Positions 60,566 through 64,000 of a stretch of 64,000 bases of DNA are shown here, one piece after another. The first letter of the stretch is position 1; the number at the start of each line of letters is the position of its first letter. The notes below the pieces were generated by a model. That model ran no database searches. It had not been told where the DNA came from and saw only the letters and a program-made list of their open reading frames with translations. Made by a program: the position numbers and the translations under genes. Origin of the DNA: VFMC01 sp040380855 (GTDB lineage Bacteria; Actinomycetota; Acidimicrobiia; Acidimicrobiales; Ilumatobacteraceae); contig JBEIIG010000001.1 in assembly GCA_040380855.1 (NCBI GenBank), forward strand, positions 1 through 64,000, given 5' to 3'.

Positions 60566-61417
60566 ATGAGCGACGCCGACCAGCCGCCCTCCGGTTCGAC
60601 CCCTCCTCCGCCGCCTCCACCGCCGCCACCACCACCACCGCCACCCCCAAAGATGCCGACGGATCCCACGTCGGGGCCGATGGCTCCGCCGCCGGGTTAC
60701 ATCGCCTATGGCGCCCCGGGCGCAGCGATGTCGGGCCAGTTCCAGCGCATCGGCGGCCTTGCCAACGCGGCAGTGGTACTGCAGGGCATCACCATCGCCG
60801 TGAGCCTCATCGTGCTCGTCATCCAACTGACATTGCGCGACGAGGCACGCGCCTACCTCGACGGGGCGATCACCAAGAAGGACTTCGACGACGCCACCGG
60901 AGGGTTCGGGATGGTGTCGTTGCTCGCAGGCGGATTGAGCCTTGCCCTCATCGTCGTGCTCATCATCTGGAGCTTCCGCATCGCCGGCAACCTCCGCACC
61001 TACGGTCGCGCGCCCCTCAGCTGGAAGCCGCCGCTCGCGATCGTCGTGTGGATCCTGGGTGGCTGCACGCTCAACATCATCACCTTCTTGATGCTGCGCG
61101 AGCACTGGCGCGGGTCGGACCCCGAGGTGTCGGCAGGCGATGTGGCATGGCGATCGCAGACAGTCGATCGATCGATCGTCGTCTGGTTCGCGCTCACCCT
61201 GGCCAGTGCCCTCCTGTCGTTGGTCCTGCTCGGTGCGGGTGGCTTGTTCAGCGAGGTCGACCTCGGCGACAGCTCGACCACGTTCGCCAAGCAGTTGACC
61301 GAACACGCCACCGGCACCGCGGTCTCGACGCTCGTGTCGCTGGCCGCCAACGTGGTGTTCATCTCGGTGATCCGCTCGTTGAGCGCCCGGCACATGCGGC
61401 TCACCCACGAGGCATGA
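60566..61417 (+). CDS. DUF4328 membrane protein with an N-terminal polyproline tract
   Basis: 283 residues. After SDADQPPSGST comes a run of about 16 prolines and a Pro/Gly-rich linker ending GYIAYG. Four or five membrane helices follow (VVLQGITIAVSLIVLVIQL, VSLLAGGLSLALIVVLIIWSFRI, PPLAIVVWILGGCTLNIITF, VVWFALTLASALLSLVLLG). RIAGNLRTYGRAPLSWKPPLAIVVW is the DUF4328 core. Function unknown. The polyproline run would need elongation factor P to be translated. TAGCGT ends 8 nt before the ATG (leaderless). Stop overlaps the sixA start (ATGA). Confidence 0.85.
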   Translation: MSDADQPPSGSTPPPPPPPPPPPPPPPPKMPTDPTSGPMAPPPGYIAYGAPGAAMSGQFQRIGGLANAAVVLQGITIAVSLIVLVIQLTLRDEARAYLDGAITKKDFDDATGGFGMVSLLAGGLSLALIVVLIIWSFRIAGNLRTYGRAPLSWKPPLAIVVWILGGCTLNIITFLMLREHWRGSDPEVSAGDVAWRSQTVDRSIVVWFALTLASALLSLVLLGAGGLFSEVDLGDSSTTFAKQLTEHATGTAVSTLVSLAANVVFISVIRSLSARHMRLTHEA

Positions 61418-61872
61418 GCCTCTACCTCGTCCGCCATGCCAAGGCGGGCAACCGCTCGGAATGGCGGGATGACGATCGTGTGAGACCGCTCACACCGAAG
61501 GGCTGGCGCCAGGCCGAAGCGATCGCTGCACGCATCGCTCCACTGGCGCCCAGCGTGCTGCTATCGAGCAGCTACCTGCGGTGCCGCCAGACGCTCGAAC
61601 CGCTCGCCACGGCCACCGGACTCGAGGTGGTCGACGAGCCGGCCCTGGTGGAGGGCAACCCGTTCGAGCCGGTGCTCGGCCTGCTCGCCACCCTGCCCGA
61701 CGGCGCGGTGCTGTGCAGCCATGGCGATGTCATCCCCGACACCCTGGCGGCACTCGACCGACGCGGGTGTCGGTTCATCGGCCCCGTCGAGTGGCGCAAG
61801 GGCTCGGTGTGGACACTCGAACGGGTCGACAGTTCGATCGTCGCCGCCGAGATGTGGTTGCCCGCCGACTGA
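61414..61872 (+). CDS. sixA: SixA-type phosphohistidine phosphatase
   Basis: 152 residues, a minimal histidine-phosphatase domain: YLVRHAKAGNRSEWRDDDRVRPLTPKG (RHG-like motif with the nucleophile His), SSSYLRCRQTLEPLA, and LCSHGDVIPDTLAAL. E. coli SixA removes phosphate from phosphohistidine proteins; the target here is unknown. Coupled to the DUF4328 gene by ATGA. Convergent with the ccmI-like gene. Confidence 0.9.
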   Translation: MSLYLVRHAKAGNRSEWRDDDRVRPLTPKGWRQAEAIAARIAPLAPSVLLSSSYLRCRQTLEPLATATGLEVVDEPALVEGNPFEPVLGLLATLPDGAVLCSHGDVIPDTLAALDRRGCRFIGPVEWRKGSVWTLERVDSSIVAAEMWLPAD

Positions 61873-61882
61873 ACGCGTCGGC

Positions 61883-62584
61883 TCAGCCGAGGTCGCCGAC
61901 GAAGGCTTCGATCATGCCGCGCATCTCGCCGGGCGGATTGTTGGCGAGGCACAACTCGCCCTGCCGCTTGGCCAGGTCGAGGTCGGGCTCGGGGTACCAC
62001 CGGGCGGCGGTGACGGCGTACAGACAGTGCGCATCGGCGTAGGTGGGGCTGTCGGTGGTGACCTCCTCGAACAGCGCCGTCGCCTGGTCGAGGGCCAAGG
62101 TAGCGGCCTCGGCGCCGACGCTGCCGGCGCTCAGAGCCAGTAGCCACGCCGTATAGGTGCGCGCCTCGGGATTGTCGGGTTCGAGGGCGATCACCTCCTG
62201 GTACAGCGTGATCGACGCACCGGGATCGGTGCCGAGCAACGAGCGGGCCTGGGCGAGTTTGGCGCTCACCTCATCGACGGCAAGGCCGCCGGTCATCGTC
62301 TGGCCGGTGATCCGCTGTCCCGAGTACTTCGCCACCAGCCACCCACTCAGCACCGCCACCGCCACGACGCCCACCGTCCACACGGCGACACGTCCCCACC
62401 GAACCGGCTTGCCGGCCGGCAGCGCGGCCGCGCCCTCCTCGATCTGGCGCAGCACAGCGGCGGCACGCGCCACATACCCGTTGCGCACAGCGGTGTAGTC
62501 GGCATCGTCGACGTCGCCTGCGGCATGTTCGCGGTCGAGGTCGTCGATCGAACGCAGCAGGAACCGGCGCTCTTCCTCCAGCAC
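61883..62584 (-). CDS. CcmI-like TPR protein of cytochrome c maturation
   Basis: 233 residues from a GTG start. EEERRFLLRSIDDLDREHAAGDVDDADY is the characteristic CcmI N-terminus and is followed by a membrane helix (VAVWTVGVVAVAVLSGWLV) and TPR-like helices (ASITLYQEVIALEPDNPEARTYTAWLLAL). CcmI delivers apocytochrome c to the ligation complex. The expected start is the ATG overlapping the ccmH stop (ATGA), but that is out of frame by one base in a run of five Cs (G on the plus strand, 62597-62601). Removing one C gives MNPDELAVLEEERR. The run may be miscalled, or translation starts at the GTG. Confidence 0.75.
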   Translation of the reverse strand: MLEEERRFLLRSIDDLDREHAAGDVDDADYTAVRNGYVARAAAVLRQIEEGAAALPAGKPVRWGRVAVWTVGVVAVAVLSGWLVAKYSGQRITGQTMTGGLAVDEVSAKLAQARSLLGTDPGASITLYQEVIALEPDNPEARTYTAWLLALSAGSVGAEAATLALDQATALFEEVTTDSPTYADAHCLYAVTAARWYPEPDLDLAKRQGELCLANNPPGEMRGMIEAFVGDLG

Positions 62585-62602
62585 CGCCAGTTCGTCGGGG
62601 GT

Positions 62603-63094
62603 TCATCGGCGGTCCTCGGCGTCGAGCGCTGCATCGACCAGGGCCCTGTCGTCGGCGGTGGGTACGGTGTCGACCGCACGACGCCAACGACTGAACGCCA
62701 CCGCCAGGCCTGCAGCCGCGCACACGAACACCGCCACAGGCAGTGCCCACACCAGGGCATCGAGCCCCGACGCCCGCGGTACCAGCAGCACCTGGGCGCC
62801 GTAGCGCTGTTCGATGAAGGCGATGATGTCGTCGTTGCTCCGCTCGCCCGCCGCCACCTGCGCCTTGATCTCGGTGCGGATCGAGGCCGACGCATTGTTG
62901 CGCGACTCGAACACGCTCTCGCCGTCGCAGATGGGGCAGGCGAGACGCTTGGAGATCTCCTCGACACGCTCTTCGGGGGTGCGCGGTCCGCTGTCGTGGG
63001 TGACGCCCACGACCAGCAGCAGCCCGGTGACCACCCCAAGCAACGCCCAGGCGAACCATTGCTGCTTGAACCGCTTCCAGCCGATCGATGCCAT
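62603..63094 (-). CDS. ccmH: CcmH-type thiol oxidoreductase for cytochrome c maturation
   Basis: 163 residues. The motif ISKRLACPICDGESVFESRNNAS holds C53-C56, the CxxC that keeps the apocytochrome haem site reduced. One helix precedes it (WFAWALLGVVTGLLLVVGV) and one follows (ALVWALPVAVFVCAAAGLAVAF). ATG overlaps the ccmG stop (TGATG), so coupled. Part of System I. Confidence 0.92.
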   Translation of the reverse strand: MASIGWKRFKQQWFAWALLGVVTGLLLVVGVTHDSGPRTPEERVEEISKRLACPICDGESVFESRNNASASIRTEIKAQVAAGERSNDDIIAFIEQRYGAQVLLVPRASGLDALVWALPVAVFVCAAAGLAVAFSRWRRAVDTVPTADDRALVDAALDAEDRR

Positions 63095-63648
63095 CAGAGC
63101 CCCTGTTCGCGCAGTTGCTGGAGGTAACTCGACAGGAACGTGGCGGTGACCTCGCCGGCGATGCGCTGGCGGACGATGCCGTTCGGGTCGACGATCCAGG
63201 TCTCGGGCACCTGGGCCACCCCGAAGTCGACGGAGATGGCACCGGTGGGGTCTTTCACGACCGGCCAGCCCCCTCCGTTGCTGTCGAAGAACGCCTGCAC
63301 GTCGGCGTCGCTGCCACGGTTGATCACCGTGTACAACTCGGCTCCGTCGGCGAGGGTCTGCTGTTCGGCGTGGAAGGTGACCAGCTCGGGGTGTTCGTGC
63401 ACGCACGGCCGACACGACGGGTCGAAGAAGTTGAGCACCACCCAACTGCCCTTGCGGCGGCTGAGATCGAACGGCTCGCCGTCGAGCGTGGTGCCGGTGG
63501 CTGCCGGGGCCGGCTTGCCGATGAGGAACGACGACACGTTGTCGTTCCGGCTCGTGTCGCTCTGCGCCAGGACGACGAACAACACGCCGAGCACTGCGGC
63601 GACACCGAGCACGACGAACGGGGCGATCCGACGGCGCCGCTCAGACAC
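63094..63648 (-). CDS. ccmG: Membrane-anchored thioredoxin-like protein, CcmG/ResA type
   Basis: 184 residues. One N-terminal helix (PFVVLGVAAVLGVLFVVLA), then a TlpA/ResA-type thioredoxin fold. The active site is FFDPSCRPCVHEHPELV with C79 and C82; the Trp usual before the first Cys (WCxxC) is Ser here. It should reduce CcmH or the apocytochrome outside the membrane. GTG start; overlaps the ccmF stop by 8 nt. Confidence 0.88.
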   Translation of the reverse strand: MSERRRRIAPFVVLGVAAVLGVLFVVLAQSDTSRNDNVSSFLIGKPAPAATGTTLDGEPFDLSRRKGSWVVLNFFDPSCRPCVHEHPELVTFHAEQQTLADGAELYTVINRGSDADVQAFFDSNGGGWPVVKDPTGAISVDFGVAQVPETWIVDPNGIVRQRIAGEVTATFLSSYLQQLREQGL

Positions 63649-64000
63649 GGGCGTCCTCGGCGGAGTCGTCGGCAGGGTGCCCGTCGGGGCCGGCAGTCGG
63701 CTCGGGCAGGAGCTCGGACACCGGCGCCGTGGGTTTGCGGCGGTTCCCGGGGAACGCAGCGAGCACCGTGCCGACCGCCATCAGCAGGCCACCGATCCAC
63801 ATCCACACGATCATCGGCTTGATGAACACCTTCACCTGCGCCTCGCTGGCACCCACCTGGGCCGACTGTTCGAGGGTGAGGTAGATGTCCTTGGTGAACC
63901 CTGTCTTCACACTGGGCGTGCCGATGTCGGTGCCCATGTTGGTGTAGCGGGTGATGGCCGGCGCATAGGCCTGACCGCCGTCGATGCTCACCTGTGCCTT
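63641..64000 (-). CDS. ccmF: CcmF, C-terminal part (runs off the right edge)
   Basis: The last 119 residues of CcmF, the haem-ligation subunit of System I. KTGFTKDIYLTLE and KVFIKPMIVWMWIGGLLMAVG, followed by a short Pro-rich cytoplasmic tail, match the family's C-terminus (KPxxxWxWxGxxxMxxG). The 5' end lies beyond 64000. Order ccmF-ccmG-ccmH-ccmI on the minus strand is that of System I operons. Confidence 0.85.
   Translation of the reverse strand, partial: KAQVSIDGGQAYAPAITRYTNMGTDIGTPSVKTGFTKDIYLTLEQSAQVGASEAQVKVFIKPMIVWMWIGGLLMAVGTVLAAFPGNRRKPTAPVSELLPEPTAGPDGHPADDSAEDARV

Overview
This is about 64 kb of high-GC DNA from an actinobacterium, most likely of the class Acidimicrobiia. Actinobacterial markers are a WhiB-family regulator beside a PdtaS-type histidine kinase, an S-(hydroxymethyl)mycothiol dehydrogenase, an F420-type FrhB-like protein, the conserved trio histidine phosphatase / DUF3090 / SCO1664-like protein, DUF3107, a GlnR-type operator and the gene order argS-lysA-hom-thrC-rho-rpmE. 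Acidimicrobiia is an inference: System I cytochrome c maturation genes and a long-type threonine synthase are unusual for Mycobacterium or Streptomyces relatives. No plasmid, phage or CRISPR signature is present. The only mobile-element trace is a probable transposase tail at the left edge.

Layout. 1-4.0 kb: transposase tail, then a secreted DUF1800/DUF1501 pair. 4.2-12.2 kb (minus strand): rpmE, a divergent rho, thrC, hom, lysA and argS, with tRNA-Arg(CCG) divergent from argS. 12.4-15.1 kb: a hypothetical protein, then ogt and an Ada-AlkA fusion for alkylation repair. 15.2-20.9 kb: a four-gene operon of circularly permuted ATP-grasp, alpha-E, a second ATP-grasp/alpha-E fusion and a transglutaminase, which is a predicted but uncharacterised peptide-ligation system. 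21-23.5 kb: an AlaX-type editing protein, a frameshifted acyl-CoA dehydrogenase and a small winged-helix protein. 23.5-29.9 kb: a nitrogen island with two amtB genes, two PII genes and glnD, plus a 13-bp tandem repeat array and a strong GlnR-box candidate. 30-38.6 kb: FrhB-like protein, fused E1 alpha/beta, GAF protein, frameshifted esterase, a SolA-like oxidase and a CocE/NonD hydrolase from a bidirectional promoter. 38.6-46.2 kb: a dipeptide/oligopeptide ABC transporter and an S9 peptidase. 46.2-49.2 kb: uracil-DNA glycosylase and the conserved trio. 49.2-57.2 kb: etfA/etfB, diacylglycerol kinase, GDPD, whiB1-like/pdtaS, two ArsA-like ATPases and DUF3107. 57.4-64 kb: mscR, a SufR-like regulator divergent from mrp, a DUF4328 membrane protein, SixA, and the ccm genes running off the right edge.

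How the genes work together. The lysine/threonine and arginyl-tRNA block, the nitrogen-sensing block and the peptide-uptake block are each coherent, mostly with 1-8 nt overlaps between genes. Many genes start 6-9 nt after a TAnnnT hexamer, the pattern of leaderless transcripts. Two divergent gene pairs share one symmetric AnnnTAnnnT element as overlapping promoters.

Cautions. Two genes are interrupted by small indels and a third looks shifted at its start. Two of the three sites are in short repeats, so sequencing error is a live alternative. The rho gene sits in the classic position but has lost the P-loop Lys and the arginine finger, which makes it one of the most unusual features here.
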